Counted from the stretch's first letter, positions 1-9,635 are shown. The stretch is DNA of 64,000 nt from Halopseudomonas sabulinigri (GCF_900105255.1 NZ_LT629763.1:3015001-3079000); one strand, 5' to 3'. Translations and numbers: made by a program. The notes: generated by a model from the sequence alone, not told the origin.

Positions 1-490
<490 letters not shown>

Positions 491-624
491 TATAACACCC
501 AAGCAATCTGGTGTTATCAGGCACACAGAATGACAATTCTAGAACTTGTCGAGATTACGACTTACCGTTCTTCTATCACCTATTCAAGCTTTTAAGCTGT
601 TCGGCTCGCCGGGCAGTAACGAAT

Positions 625-742
625 TGCTTGACGACAATAGAGCATTGGAACCACCTGATCCCATCCCGAACTCAGAAGTGAAACGATGCATCGCCGATGG
701 TAGTGTGGGGTCTCCCCATGTGAGAGTAGGTCATCGTCAAGC
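625..742 (+). rRNA. rrf: 5S ribosomal RNA
   Basis: The 5' TGCTTGACG and 3' CGTCAAGC ends pair to form helix I. Between them are the conserved 5S blocks CCACCTGATCCCATCCCGAA, CTCAGAAGTGAAACG and GATGGTAGTGTGGGGT. Length is ~118 nt, normal for Pseudomonas. It follows the 23S gene by ~134 nt and is followed by a strong terminator, so it closes the rrn operon. No distal tRNA gene follows the 5S. Confidence 0.97.
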
Positions 743-751
743 GCTTATACC

Positions 752-785
752 AAAACCCCCGATCTGGAAACAGATCGGGGGTTTT
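752..785 (+). terminator. rrn operon intrinsic terminator
   Basis: A perfect GC-rich stem (CCCCCGATCTG / CAGATCGGGGG) closes a GAAA tetraloop. It is flanked by AAAA upstream and TTTT downstream, so it may work in both directions. It starts 9 nt after the 5S gene and ends the rRNA transcript. Confidence 0.93.
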
Positions 786-1051
786 ACTTTGCGTGGAAGA
801 AAAGCCGCGCCTGGCCTTAAAGCTCAAGGGCCTTCTGCGCGGCGAGGCCGCCACTGCCTTGATGCTGGTCGCTTGCTGAGTGCGGGTTCAAGCGGACGGC
901 AGCCAGAGTTGCTCGCTAGTCTTATTATTTAGTGCTTTATGTAATAAGCAAATCCATATAAAGGCTTGATTGTTCTAGCCTTGGGCTTTCTGTAGGCTTT
1001 ACCCCTATTCGTAATCATTGCCTGTTTGTTTGATAGGCGTAGGAGGATGGT
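786..1051. other. Intergenic region between rrn terminator and sbp
   Basis: I see no convincing gene in these 266 bases. The second half is AT-rich (about 929-1010, including TTATGTAATAAGC and CATATAAAGG), as expected for the promoter and the CysB-binding region of a sulfate-uptake operon. CysB sites have too weak a consensus to call by eye. A strong ribosome-binding site (AGGAGG, 1041-1046) precedes sbp. Confidence 0.5.
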
Positions 1052-2077
1052 ATGGTTTCTGGTTTTTCGGTAGCGGGGCGCTTGAAAGGGCTGGTCGGTA
1101 TGCTGGCTATGAGTGTCGGCATGGTTGCCCCGGTTCAGGCGGTAGATCAGGAAATACTCAACTCCTCCTATGACATCGCGCGTGAACTCTTCTCGGCCTA
1201 TAACGCAGAGTTCAGCGAATACTGGCAGCAGGAGACCGGCAAGAGCATCGAGATCAAACAGTCACACGGTGGCTCCTCCCGGCAGGCGCAAGCGATTCTG
1301 CAGGGCTTGCGCGCAGACGTAGTCACTTACAACCAGGTGACCGATGTCGACATCCTGCAGCAGCGCGGAAAATTGATTCCTGTTGATTGGCGGGAGCGTT
1401 TGCCTAACGCCAGTTCGCCCTATTACTCCACCATGGCCTTTCTGGTGCGCAAGGGTAACCCAAAGCATATTCAGAATTGGGATGACCTGGCTCGTGAAGA
1501 CGTCAGCTCGGTGATGCCCAATCCGAAAACTTCGGGTAATGGCCGTTATAGCTATTTGGCGGCCCTGGGGTATGCGCAAAAAGCCTATCCGGGTGACGAG
1601 GCCAAGTCCGACGCTTATTTGAAATCGTTCCTGGGTAATGTTGCCGTATTTGACACCGGCGGGCGCGGGGCAACCACGACTTTTATCGAGCGTGGTATTG
1701 GCGACGTTTTGCTCACCTTTGAGTCTGAGGTCAATAACATCGTGGCGCAGAATCCGGACGCCGGTTTCGAGGTAGTTGTGCCAAAAGTCAGCTTTCTGGC
1801 TGAGTTTCCGGTTACCTGGATTGATCGCAACGTCGAGCGTAACGGCACGGAAGCGGTTTCCAAGGCCTACCTTGAACACTTGTACAGCGAGCCTGCTCAG
1901 CGCTTGATTGCCGGGTTCTATTATCGTGTGCACAACGAGACAGTAAAAAAGGAGTTCGCGGACAAGTTCCCCGAGCTTGAGCTGTTGCCGATCGAGGAGA
2001 TTGCAGGCAGCTGGGAGAATGCGATGCAGGTCCACTTCGCCAGTGGTGGTAAACTGGACCAACTTCAACGCAGGTAA
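1052..2077 (+). CDS. sbp: Sulfate ABC transporter, periplasmic sulfate-binding protein
   Basis: The 341-aa protein begins with a Sec signal peptide (basic start, hydrophobic core, likely cleavage after VQA at ~30). The mature part is a sulfate/thiosulfate-binding protein of the Sbp/CysP family, with [10 protein letters not shown], a [10 protein letters not shown] segment and [16 protein letters not shown], which contribute to the anion pocket. It delivers sulfate to the CysTW permease. It is the first gene of sbp-cysT-cysW-cysA, with only 12 nt to cysT. The ATG follows AGGAGG at ideal spacing. Sulfate-uptake operons of this type are normally activated by CysB when sulfur is limiting; that is family knowledge, not seen here. 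Thiosulfate binding is also possible. Confidence 0.94.
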   Translation: MVSGFSVAGRLKGLVGMLAMSVGMVAPVQAVDQEILNSSYDIARELFSAYNAEFSEYWQQETGKSIEIKQSHGGSSRQAQAILQGLRADVVTYNQVTDVDILQQRGKLIPVDWRERLPNASSPYYSTMAFLVRKGNPKHIQNWDDLAREDVSSVMPNPKTSGNGRYSYLAALGYAQKAYPGDEAKSDAYLKSFLGNVAVFDTGGRGATTTFIERGIGDVLLTFESEVNNIVAQNPDAGFEVVVPKVSFLAEFPVTWIDRNVERNGTEAVSKAYLEHLYSEPAQRLIAGFYYRVHNETVKKEFADKFPELELLPIEEIAGSWENAMQVHFASGGKLDQLQRR

Positions 2078-2089
2078 TCGAATCACTTC

Positions 2090-2956
2090 ATGAGAGCTTC
2101 CTTGGCCAGTCCGGCACTGGCGAGAAACAACAAGCCCGGCAAGCGCGTTTTGCCGGGCTTTGCTTTGAGTCTTGGTGTCTCACTGCTCTTTATTGGGCTG
2201 GTGCTGCTGCTGCCATTGACCGGCCTGGTCATGCAGGCCGCCGATATGAGCTGGGTGCAATACTGGGCAGTAATCAGTGACGAGCGTGTGGTTGCATCCT
2301 ATCGCGTGACGCTTTGGGCCGCTGCCATCGCTTCGGTGTTCAACGGGGTGGTCGGGCTGCTGTTGGCCTGGGTGTTGGTGCGCTATGAGTTTTGGGGCAA
2401 ACGGATTGTCGATGCGCTGATGGATCTACCGTTTGCGCTGCCCACAGCGGTGGCCGGCATCACCCTCGCGGCGTTGTTCTCCGAAGGCGGTTGGTATGGT
2501 CAGCTGCTGGCTGCTGTCGGGATCAAGGTTGCCTTTACCCCTCTGGGTATTATTGTTGCTATGTCGTTTACCAGTTTACCCTTTGTGGTCAGGACGGTTC
2601 AGCCGGTGCTCGAAGACCTTGCGCCGGAAGACGAAGAGGCGGCAGTCAGTATGGGCGCGAGTGACTGGACGGTGTTTCGTCGCGTGTTGTTCCCCGCCTT
2701 GTGGCCAGCTCTTTTGACCGGAGTAGCGCTCTCGTTTACCCGTAGTCTCGGCGAGTTTGGCGCAGTCATCTTTATCGCCGGTAATATGCCTTATGTCAGT
2801 GAGATCACCAGTCTGATGATTTTCGTGCGGCTGCAGGAGTATGACTATGCGGCGGCCAGCGCGATTGCTTCGGTGGTACTGATCGCGTCGTTGGTGCTGC
2901 TGCTGGCGATCAACTTGTGGCAGGCGCGTTATCTGCGTCGCCTGCACGGACGCTAA
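2090..2956 (+). CDS. cysT: Sulfate ABC transporter permease CysT
   Basis: This 288-aa inner-membrane protein has about six hydrophobic helices and the BPD_transp_1 fold. The EAA loop that docks onto the ATPase is visible at ~183-200 (EEAAVSMGASDWTVFRRVLF). It forms the sulfate channel with CysW. The length is normal and the N-terminus carries a basic cytoplasmic segment before the first helix. It lies 12 nt after sbp and 3 nt before cysW. Its TTGAACGCCC-type family features and neighbours leave little doubt about the role. Confidence 0.93.
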   Translation: MRASLASPALARNNKPGKRVLPGFALSLGVSLLFIGLVLLLPLTGLVMQAADMSWVQYWAVISDERVVASYRVTLWAAAIASVFNGVVGLLLAWVLVRYEFWGKRIVDALMDLPFALPTAVAGITLAALFSEGGWYGQLLAAVGIKVAFTPLGIIVAMSFTSLPFVVRTVQPVLEDLAPEDEEAAVSMGASDWTVFRRVLFPALWPALLTGVALSFTRSLGEFGAVIFIAGNMPYVSEITSLMIFVRLQEYDYAAASAIASVVLIASLVLLLAINLWQARYLRRLHGR

Positions 2957-2959
2957 GGC

Positions 2960-3826
2960 ATGAGCAAATCCAAGTCTACGTTACGCATTGGTGACCAGCC
3001 CTGGGTCAAATGGAGCCTCATTGGTTCGGCATTGGCGCTTGTACTGTTGCTGCTGGTAGTGCCTCTTATATTGATTTTTGCCCAGGCCTTCTCGGCCGGC
3101 ACTGAGAGTTTGTGGGTCAACTTGACCGACACCTATACCCTGTCTGCAATAGGCCTGACGCTTCTGGTCGCCGCCATCACGGTGCCGATCAATTTGGTGT
3201 TTGGGGTGTTTCTCGCTTGGCTGGTGACGCGTTTCGAGTTCCCGGGCCGCAAGTTGCTGATTACTCTGATCGACATTCCCTTTGCCGTTTCTCCTGTGGT
3301 CGCAGGCCTACTGTACCTGCTGCTGTATGGCAGCAATGGTTGGCTGGGAAGTTGGTTGATGGACCAGGATATCCAGTTGATGTTCGCCTGGCCGGGTATT
3401 GTCATGGTGACGGTATTTGTTACTTGCCCCTTTGTTGCGCGTGAGCTTATTCCATTGATGCAGCAGCAGGGGCGGGAAGAAGAGGAGGCTGCAGTAGTGC
3501 TCGGCGCCTCTGGCTGGCAGTTGTTTCGTAAGGTCACCTTGCCAAATATTCAGTGGGCGCTGCTGTATGGCGTGGTCTTGACCAATGCGCGAGCGGTCGG
3601 CGAGTTTGGCGCGGTGTCGGTAGTGTCCGGCAACATCCGTGGCGAAACCAATACCCTGCCGCTGCATGTTGAGCTGTTGTATCAGGATTACAACGTTGCC
3701 GGCGCATTTACCAGCGCCTCGCTCCTGGCTGGTATTGCACTGCTGACCCTGCTGGTGAAGAGCTTTGTGGAGTGGCGTCAGGCGCGCCAACGTGCCCCCG
3801 AATCAGACCAGGCGGACAGTCTTTGA
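2960..3826 (+). CDS. cysW: Sulfate ABC transporter permease CysW
   Basis: This 288-aa membrane permease is a paralogue of the preceding CysT. It has about six transmembrane helices and an EAA loop at ~173-190 ([20 protein letters not shown]). The conserved [24 protein letters not shown] stretch type follows at ~210-235, a CysW hallmark. It pairs with CysT to form the sulfate translocation path. The stop codon overlaps the cysA start codon by one base (TGATG), which suggests translational coupling. Confidence 0.93.
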   Translation: MSKSKSTLRIGDQPWVKWSLIGSALALVLLLLVVPLILIFAQAFSAGTESLWVNLTDTYTLSAIGLTLLVAAITVPINLVFGVFLAWLVTRFEFPGRKLLITLIDIPFAVSPVVAGLLYLLLYGSNGWLGSWLMDQDIQLMFAWPGIVMVTVFVTCPFVARELIPLMQQQGREEEEAAVVLGASGWQLFRKVTLPNIQWALLYGVVLTNARAVGEFGAVSVVSGNIRGETNTLPLHVELLYQDYNVAGAFTSASLLAGIALLTLLVKSFVEWRQARQRAPESDQADSL

Positions 3827-4926
3827 TGAGTATCAGATTAGAGGGTATCAACAAGTATTTTGGTCAGTTTCAGGCCTTGAAGGATATCTCGCTGGATATC
3901 CCCGATGGCCAGTTGACTGGTCTGCTGGGGCCGTCGGGCTCTGGCAAGACCACGCTGCTGCGAATTATTGCCGGTCTGGAGACCGCTGAGCAGGGGCGTA
4001 TTCTGTTTCATGATCAGGACGTGACGGCGCTGCATGTGCGCGAGCGTCGAGTCGGTTTCGTGTTTCAGCACTATGCGTTGTTCCGGCATATGACCGTGGC
4101 GCAGAACATTGCCTTTGGCCTTGAGGTGTTGCCCCGTGCCGAGCGGCCCGCTGCGGCGCAGATTCGCCGGCAGGTGGCTGATCTGCTGGATATGGTTCAG
4201 TTGGCGCACCTTGGTAACCGCTACCCCTCGCAACTCTCCGGGGGGCAGAAGCAGCGTATCGCGTTGGCGCGCGCGTTGGCCATGCAGCCACAGATATTAC
4301 TGCTCGACGAGCCTTTTGGTGCGCTGGATGCCAAAGTGCGCAAAGACCTGCGTCGCTGGTTGCGTGCCCTGCACGACGAGCTGCACTTCACCAGTGTGTT
4401 TGTTACCCACGACCAGGAGGAGGCGCTGGAGCTGTCTGACCGGGTGGTAGTGATGAGCGCGGGCAAGATTGAGCAGGTTGACCACCCGCAGGCATTGTAC
4501 GCCGAGCCGGAAAGCCGCTTTGTGTTCGACTTTCTTGGTCATGTGAACGTACTCGATGGTACGCTGCGGGACCAGCGAGTGGTTCAAGGCGAAGCCTGGG
4601 TCACCTTGCCGGGTGACCTGCATTGCGCCGGTGAGGTTCAGCTCTACCTGCGGCCGCACGAGGTGCGTCTGCAGGACTGCCCCGCAGGTCATGCGCATCT
4701 GCCGCTGCAGATTGAGTCCATCAGCCTGATCGGCGCTGAGGTTCGCCTTGAGCTTACCCCTTGTGGTTGGCAGGCGCAGGAGCCATGGGAGGTGGGTATC
4801 AGCCACGTCGAGTTCAACCGCTGGCAACCGCAACGCGGTGACCGATGCTACGCGGTACCCGACGTCGGGCACCTGTTCGATGTGCAGCGCTCGCACCCCC
4901 GCACGCTAAGCTGGGTCGACGGCTAA
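3826..4926 (+). CDS. cysA: Sulfate/thiosulfate import ATP-binding protein CysA
   Basis: The 366-aa ATPase drives the CysTW channel. Visible motifs are Walker A GPSGSGKT (35-42), the LSGGQ signature (~137-141), Walker B LLLDEP (~158) and the switch histidine in VTHDQEEA (~194). A C-terminal regulatory TOBE-type region begins at ~235. The start is placed at the ATG overlapping the cysW stop, because [13 protein letters not shown] is the usual family N-terminus. The frame is open 54 bases further upstream, but that part overlaps cysW and is not conserved. Last gene of the sulfate operon, though the methyltransferase 29 nt downstream may be co-transcribed. Confidence 0.95.
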   Translation: MSIRLEGINKYFGQFQALKDISLDIPDGQLTGLLGPSGSGKTTLLRIIAGLETAEQGRILFHDQDVTALHVRERRVGFVFQHYALFRHMTVAQNIAFGLEVLPRAERPAAAQIRRQVADLLDMVQLAHLGNRYPSQLSGGQKQRIALARALAMQPQILLLDEPFGALDAKVRKDLRRWLRALHDELHFTSVFVTHDQEEALELSDRVVVMSAGKIEQVDHPQALYAEPESRFVFDFLGHVNVLDGTLRDQRVVQGEAWVTLPGDLHCAGEVQLYLRPHEVRLQDCPAGHAHLPLQIESISLIGAEVRLELTPCGWQAQEPWEVGISHVEFNRWQPQRGDRCYAVPDVGHLFDVQRSHPRTLSWVDG

Positions 4927-4955
4927 TCGTTCTAGTCAGCAGGACCGGAGGTAGC

Positions 4956-5573
4956 ATGAATCCGTATGAGCGCTTTGTCCTGCCCCGCTTGATTGATGCT
5001 GCCTGTGGCATGGGTGATGTCATGCGCCGTCGCGCCGAGCTGATACCGCAGGCGCGTGGCGCGGTGCTCGAAGTGGGCATGGGTACTGGCTTGAACTTGC
5101 AGTACTACGATGCGGGGCGGGTTAGCCGAATTGTCGGTGTGGATCCGGCCGCGCAGATGCAGGCTTTGGCACGCAAGCGCGCTGCGCAAATTGCCATTCC
5201 GGTCGAGATGATTGCCGTTGGCGCGGACGGTATCGCTTCTGCTGCCGACAGTTACGACACTGTAGTCATGACTTTTACCCTGTGCAGTATCGCCGACCCC
5301 TTGCCCGCGCTAGTAGAAATGCGGCGCGTGCTGAAGCCCAAGGGGCAGTTACTGTTCTGTGAGCACGGTTTGTCGAACGAGGCATCGGTGCAGCGTTGGC
5401 AACGCCGTCTGACACCGTGGTGGAAGCCAATCGCCGGTGGTTGCCACCTAGATCGTGATATTCCGGGCTTGCTGCAGCAGGCCGGATTTGCCCTGCAGGA
5501 GCTGCGCCAAGCTTATATCGCCGGACCGCGGCCTATGACCTATCTCTATCAGGGCGCAGCCCTCAAAGCCTGA
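4956..5573 (+). CDS. Class I SAM-dependent methyltransferase
   Basis: The 205-aa protein has the Rossmann-fold SAM motif I EVGMGTG (39-45) and a Methyltransf_11/UbiE-like core. The post-II region TVVMTFTLCSIADPLPALVE and the motif III segment VLKPKGQLLFCEHG are clear. The substrate is unknown; related proteins are annotated as METTL7-like or phosphatidylethanolamine N-methyltransferase-like, but neither is proven here. The ATG at 4956 is preceded by GGAGG (4947-4951). It begins 29 nt after cysA on the same strand and could be read through from the sulfate operon. Its 3' end overlaps the convergent LysR gene by 11 bases. Confidence 0.8.
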   Translation: MNPYERFVLPRLIDAACGMGDVMRRRAELIPQARGAVLEVGMGTGLNLQYYDAGRVSRIVGVDPAAQMQALARKRAAQIAIPVEMIAVGADGIASAADSYDTVVMTFTLCSIADPLPALVEMRRVLKPKGQLLFCEHGLSNEASVQRWQRRLTPWWKPIAGGCHLDRDIPGLLQQAGFALQELRQAYIAGPRPMTYLYQGAALKA

Positions 5574-6417
5574 AGCCTTCAGCCACGTACTCTGCTAGAC
5601 ACTCGGTAATCGGGCTTTGCGCCTGTGGATTGCGCAGCAGCACTATGCTGGCGGAAGGCATGCTTGGCAGGCCGTGCTCCTCGCCAATAATCTGCATGTC
5701 TGCCGGGATGAGGCTTTCCAGTTGCGCGGTAATTGCCAGGCCAGCGCCGACCACGGCCATGATTGCGGACAGGCTGGGGCTGGTGTAAGCCACACGGTAG
5801 TCGCGCTCCATGGTATCCAGTGCATTGCAAGCCCACTCTCGGCAGAAACAGTCGTTGTTAAACATGGCCAGTGGCAAGCTGCTTTGCTCCTGTAGGGCAA
5901 AGCCGGCGGCCTGCGCCCAAACCATTTTCTCCTGGCGTAGTAGCTGGCCGATTTCCGTTCCCGGCTTGCGAGTGACTATGGTCAGGTCCAGATCCTTGCG
6001 CTGCAGCAACTGATAGGAGGGCTCGCAGTGCAGTTCGACCTGAACCATCGGGTAGCTCTGGGCAAAGCGAGCAAGAATGCTGGGCAAAAAGCGCATGACG
6101 TAGTCATCCGGTGTGCCAATGCTTACCGAGCCGACCATGTGTGGCTCGCGCAAGGTGCTGATGATCTCGCCTTGTAGCTTGAGAATGCGTCTGGCATAGC
6201 TGAGCAGTAACTGACCTTCTGCCGTGAGCTCCAGCTGCCGGCCGGCGCGTTGGAACAGATTGCGCTTTACCACGTCCATCTCGAGCCGTTTCATTTGCAT
6301 GCTCACTGCCGATTGAGTGCGGTTGAGCACCTCGGCGGCTCGCGTGAAGCCGCCCTGATCGGCTATGGCGACAAAGGTGCGCAGCAGTTCGCTATCGATG
6401 GTGGGGTATTCGGCCAT
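5563..6417 (-). CDS. LysR-family transcriptional regulator
   Basis: The 284-aa protein has an N-terminal winged helix-turn-helix (~5-64, with FTRAAEVLNRTQSAVSMQMK as recognition region). A LysR substrate-binding domain follows (~90-284, starting GSVSIGTPDDY). It probably binds a small-molecule effector and controls the divergent DUF1127 gene or itself; a dyad in the 94-bp intergenic region fits (see 6433-6452). The 3' end overlaps the convergent methyltransferase gene. The regulon is unknown. Confidence 0.86.
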   Translation of the reverse strand: MAEYPTIDSELLRTFVAIADQGGFTRAAEVLNRTQSAVSMQMKRLEMDVVKRNLFQRAGRQLELTAEGQLLLSYARRILKLQGEIISTLREPHMVGSVSIGTPDDYVMRFLPSILARFAQSYPMVQVELHCEPSYQLLQRKDLDLTIVTRKPGTEIGQLLRQEKMVWAQAAGFALQEQSSLPLAMFNNDCFCREWACNALDTMERDYRVAYTSPSLSAIMAVVGAGLAITAQLESLIPADMQIIGEEHGLPSMPSASIVLLRNPQAQSPITECLAEYVAEGFRL

Positions 6418-6432
6418 AAATCAATCTCGCAG

Positions 6433-6452
6433 ATGTATCGCATAAAAAACAT
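6433..6452. promoter_or_regulatory. Candidate LysR-type operator
   Basis: An imperfect dyad ATGT-N12-ACAT lies between the LysR start codon (6417) and the divergent DUF1127 gene (6512). About 12 of 20 positions are symmetric. The location and AT-rich centre suit a LysR binding site, but the LysR consensus is loose, so this is only a candidate. Confidence 0.35.
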
Positions 6453-6511
6453 TCGTTGGATTGATGTTACTCCGGCGCGCAGACTTTCTCCATTGTCAGG
6501 AGGAAGAAGAT

Positions 6512-6736
6512 ATGAAAGCGTTAGTGTACCGCGGGGCACTGAGGCGGTTGGTTTGGTGGCAGGCGCTGGTGAAAATGACCTTGCGCGGCTGGCTGTTATT
6601 GCGCCGCTGGCAAAGGGTCAGCTACGAGCGTCGTTTGCTGGCCAGTTTGCCACAGCACCAGTTGAATGATATCGGCGTGTCGCGCGCTGAGGCCTTGAAT
6701 GAAGCGGCGCGCCCCTTCTGGGACCTCCCCGACTGA
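6512..6736 (+). CDS. DUF1127 small basic protein
   Basis: This 74-aa arginine-rich protein ends with the DUF1127 signature: RRLLASLPQHQLNDIGVSRAEALNEAARPFW (two adjoining parts, ~43-71). The family is widespread in proteobacteria; some members affect phosphate or RNA metabolism, but no function can be assigned here. The ATG at 6512 follows CAGGAGGAAG (6498-6507). An upstream in-frame ATG at 6461 is less likely because the strong ribosome-binding site points to 6512. It is divergent from the LysR gene, a common arrangement in Pseudomonas. Confidence 0.8.
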   Translation: MKALVYRGALRRLVWWQALVKMTLRGWLLLRRWQRVSYERRLLASLPQHQLNDIGVSRAEALNEAARPFWDLPD

Positions 6737-6800
6737 GGATAGCGGCAGAGCTCCGGCAACGGTATGATGTGCGGTTTCTCCATCTGGGTGCTGCTGACTC

Positions 6801-7772
6801 ATGTTGCATGCGATTCTTGCGCTGCTGGCCGACGGCCAATTTCATTCGGGCGAAAAGCTCGGCGAGCAGCTTGGCGTCAGTCGCGCGGCAATCTGGAAGT
6901 CGCTTCAGCGGCTTGAGCAGCAGGGCTTCCCCCTGCATCGGGTGCGCGGCAAGGGTTACCGCATTCCGCCGGGGGCCGTGCTGCTGGATTGTGATCTAGT
7001 CCAAGCGGCGCTGCCTGCGCCATTGCAGCTGCGTTGGCAATGGCATCTTTACCAGCAGGTCGACTCCACCAATGCGCAGGCCCAGCGGCTGATAGCCGAG
7101 TCCGGTGTGCGCCCCTTGGTGGTGATCGCCGAGCAGCAGACCGCTGGTCGTGGCCGCCGTGGCCGACAGTGGAGCAGCCCCTTTGGTCAAAACCTTTATA
7201 TGTCTTTTGTCGAGCCTGTGAGTGGTGGCGCGCAGGGGTTGGAAGGGCTGAGCCTGGTGGTGGGGCTTACCCTGGTACAGACGCTGGACGCCTGTGGTTA
7301 CCAAGGATGCCAACTGAAGTGGCCGAACGACATTTTACTCAATGGCGCTAAATTGGCCGGTGTGCTGCTGGAGATCAGTGGCGATCTTACCGCAGATGCA
7401 GTGGTGGTTATTGGTGTTGGCGTCAATGTGCTCATGGAGCAGGATGGCACTATAGATCAGGGCTGGACGTCGCTACGCCGTAGTGGCCAGAAGGCGCTGT
7501 TGGATCGTAACCAGCTGATTGCCGCCTTTGCGCAGCGGCTTGCGCAGGCGCTGGCGTTGTTTGCTCGGGATGGGTTTGCCGCATTTCAGGCGCAATGGCA
7601 GGCTTGCGATGCCTGGTTGGGTGCCGAGGTTCAGGTGATATCCGGTGCGAATATTCTGGTGGGGTCTAATCTGGGCGTGGATACCACTGGTGCATTGCGT
7701 CTGTTGACCGCAGAGGGAGAGCGGCAGGTCAGTGGTGGCGAGGTCAGTTTGAGGTTAAGCCATGCTTCTTGA
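6801..7772 (+). CDS. birA: Bifunctional biotin-protein ligase / biotin operon repressor BirA
   Basis: The 323-aa protein has an N-terminal winged HTH (~1-60, HSGEKLGEQLGVSRAAIWKS). The catalytic ligase domain follows, with STNAQA (~92), the biotinyl-AMP loop GRGRRGRQWSS (~116) and KWPNDILLNGAKLAGVLLE-type motif (~174). A C-terminal SH3-like domain ends it. It biotinylates the biotin carboxyl carrier protein of acetyl-CoA carboxylase and, because the HTH is intact, probably also represses biotin genes. It overlaps coaX by 11 bases, as expected for the birA-coaX operon of Pseudomonas. Confidence 0.95.
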   Translation: MLHAILALLADGQFHSGEKLGEQLGVSRAAIWKSLQRLEQQGFPLHRVRGKGYRIPPGAVLLDCDLVQAALPAPLQLRWQWHLYQQVDSTNAQAQRLIAESGVRPLVVIAEQQTAGRGRRGRQWSSPFGQNLYMSFVEPVSGGAQGLEGLSLVVGLTLVQTLDACGYQGCQLKWPNDILLNGAKLAGVLLEISGDLTADAVVVIGVGVNVLMEQDGTIDQGWTSLRRSGQKALLDRNQLIAAFAQRLAQALALFARDGFAAFQAQWQACDAWLGAEVQVISGANILVGSNLGVDTTGALRLLTAEGERQVSGGEVSLRLSHAS

Positions 7773-8511
7773 GCTCGATTGCGGTAATACGCTGATCAAG
7801 TGGCGCTTGCTCGATCGCGAAGGCCGTGTGCGTGACCGCGACATGGCCCCGGACCTGGTCGAGCTGCAGTGTCTATTGGGGGGGCAGGAGCGTGAAATTC
7901 ACGGTTGCCGGCTGGTCAGTGTGCGCTCGGCTGATGAAACCCAGGTCGTAATGGATCAGTTGACCAGTTGGCTCAAGCTGCACCCGGTGCTGGCAAAGAG
8001 TCGTGCGGAACTGGCCGGTGTGCGGAACGGCTACGCCGATCACGGCAAGCTGGGTATGGATCGCTGGCTGGCCTTGGTCGCCGGCTACAACCATTGCCAC
8101 CGTGCCTGCGTGGTCATTGACCTGGGCACCGCGGTGACTGTCGATTTTGTTGATGCGGCGGGCCAGCATCTGGGTGGCTATATCGCGCCGGGCAGCAAGC
8201 TACTGCGCGGCAGCCTGCAACGGCACACGCGATTGATCCGCTACGAGCAATCACTGCGCGGTGATCTGCTGCAGCCTATCCCGGGAAGTACGACGGCAGA
8301 GGCCGTCGAATTTGGCTGCGATTTGATGCTCGTGGGGTTTGTGCGCGAGCAACTACGCGTGGCGCGGCAGGTTCTTGGGGATGAAATGGTAGTCATCCTG
8401 ACTGGGGGGGATGCCGAAACTATGGCGGAGGCGCTTCCCGAAACCTGTCATACCCTGAGCGATCTGGTGTTCGACGGGCTCGCGCTCGCCTGCCCTATGG
8501 AGATTGACTGA
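7762..8511 (+). CDS. coaX: Type III pantothenate kinase
   Basis: The 249-aa protein performs the first step of coenzyme A synthesis, phosphorylating pantothenate. It belongs to the ASKHA fold: phosphate-1 motif DCGNT (6-10), GMDRW (98-102), DLGTAVTVD (120-127) and GGYIAPG (~138-144). Type III enzymes are not feedback-inhibited by CoA, which is family knowledge. The start overlaps the end of birA, and the stop overlaps the next start by one base (TGATG), so the three genes are translationally linked. Confidence 0.95.
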   Translation: MLLELDCGNTLIKWRLLDREGRVRDRDMAPDLVELQCLLGGQEREIHGCRLVSVRSADETQVVMDQLTSWLKLHPVLAKSRAELAGVRNGYADHGKLGMDRWLALVAGYNHCHRACVVIDLGTAVTVDFVDAAGQHLGGYIAPGSKLLRGSLQRHTRLIRYEQSLRGDLLQPIPGSTTAEAVEFGCDLMLVGFVREQLRVARQVLGDEMVVILTGGDAETMAEALPETCHTLSDLVFDGLALACPMEID

Positions 8512-9212
8512 TGCGCTCGCTATTCCTGTTTCTGTTGCTGCTGAACGTGTTGTATGCGCTCTGGCAATGGCAAATCGGCGGCTGGCGCTTTGCTGACGAT
8601 GTGCCGGCGCAGAACGCCGCGACCACTGTCGCAGCGGCTGCTGACGATGGGCTGGACTCGCGTCCGGCTACGCCGCCCCCTCAATCGCAGCCCGTGGCGG
8701 TCGAGCAGGGTGAGGCGCCCCCGGCGCTGTGCGTTATGTTGGGTACCTTCAGTGCGCGTGCCGAAGTTGACCAGTTGCAGCAGCGCTTGCTTGCAGTGGA
8801 TGTGCCGGCGGAGCTGATCACCCGGGAGGTGGTCACGACCACAGACTACTGGCTGGTGATGGCGGTCAGTGGGGGCAGCCAGGGCGCGCTGGCTCGCCTG
8901 TCGCTGCTGCAGGAGCGCGGCATCGACAGCTTTGTGATTACCCGCGGACGGCTGGCGGGCAATCTGTCACTGGGCGTGTTCAGTCAGCAGGAGTACGCCG
9001 CGGCGCGTCAGGCTCAGCTCGAGGCGGAAGGCTATGAGGTGCGTATCGAGGCGGTAGAGAAAAGCCGCGATCAGTATCTGTTGCAGGTGCCGCCGCAAGC
9101 GCGCCGGCTGCTCGATCAGGCGATGCTGGCACGTTTGCGTAAAGACTTTCCGGCCATGCAGCGTCAGTATCAGGCCTGTGACGGCGTTGCTAAAGCGCGC
9201 AACATCCCCTAG
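8511..9212 (+). CDS. SPOR-domain-containing membrane-anchored protein
   Basis: The 233-aa protein starts with a short membrane anchor (MRSLFLFLLLLNVLYALW) and an Ala/Pro/Gln-rich linker to ~70. A SPOR-like domain follows (~72-150, LCVMLGTFSARAEVDQLQQR) with a second, weaker SPOR-like stretch (~150-190, LGVFSQQEYAAARQAQLEA). SPOR domains bind denuded peptidoglycan at division sites, so a periplasmic cell-wall role is likely. It is translationally coupled to coaX by TGATG, the same neighbourhood as in P. aeruginosa. Confidence 0.82.
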   Translation: MRSLFLFLLLLNVLYALWQWQIGGWRFADDVPAQNAATTVAAAADDGLDSRPATPPPQSQPVAVEQGEAPPALCVMLGTFSARAEVDQLQQRLLAVDVPAELITREVVTTTDYWLVMAVSGGSQGALARLSLLQERGIDSFVITRGRLAGNLSLGVFSQQEYAAARQAQLEAEGYEVRIEAVEKSRDQYLLQVPPQARRLLDQAMLARLRKDFPAMQRQYQACDGVAKARNIP

Positions 9213-9303
9213 AATGGCGCCCGCTTCAAGGCATCGCTTTGCCGAGAAGTGCTTTTGTTGGTTTTAAACAGCTTTCAAGTAAGTGTTTTTGCTAATAAAA
9301 GTG

Positions 9304-9332
9304 TTGACAGAGTGGTGCCAAGTGATGAAAAT
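9304..9332 (+). promoter_or_regulatory. Sigma-70 promoter for the tRNA-tuf operon
   Basis: A consensus -35 TTGACA (9304-9309) is followed by a 17-bp spacer and a -10-like GAAAAT (9327-9332). A GC-rich discriminator GGCGCC comes next, typical of stringently controlled stable-RNA promoters. Transcription would start a few bases before tRNA-Tyr at 9347. Confidence 0.7.
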
Positions 9333-9346
9333 GGCGCCTCTTTTAC

Positions 9347-9431
<85 letters not shown>

Positions 9432-9455
9432 GATTTCGCGTTAGCCAGGCACTTG

Positions 9456-9529
9456 GCGGGTATAGTTCAACGGTAGAACCTCAGCCTTCCAAGCTGATGG
9501 TGCGGGTTCGATTCCCGCTACCCGCTCCA
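9456..9529 (+). tRNA. tRNA-Gly (TCC)
   Basis: This 74-nt tRNA has the acceptor stem GCGGGTA/TACCCGC, anticodon TCC at 9488-9490, a GGTTCGATTCC T-arm and an encoded CCA. It lies 24 nt after tRNA-Tyr. Confidence 0.97.
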
Positions 9530-9554
9530 GCTCTGGCAATGCAATGATGTGTAA

Positions 9555-9630
9555 GCTCATGTAGCTCAGTTGGTAGAGCACACCCTTGGTAAGGGTGAGG
9601 TCAGCGGTTCAAATCCGCTCATGAGCTCCA
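9555..9630 (+). tRNA. tRNA-Thr (GGT)
   Basis: This 76-nt tRNA has the acceptor stem GCTCATG/CATGAGC, anticodon GGT at 9588-9590, a GGTTCAAATCC T-arm and an encoded CCA. A terminator-like hairpin begins 5 nt after its end. Confidence 0.97.
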
Positions 9631-9635
9631 GTATC

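Noticed and set aside
3772-3825. Upstream start for cysA (would add 18 residues)
   Set aside because: This part overlaps the end of cysW and does not match CysA N-termini. The ATG overlapping the cysW stop gives the conserved start.
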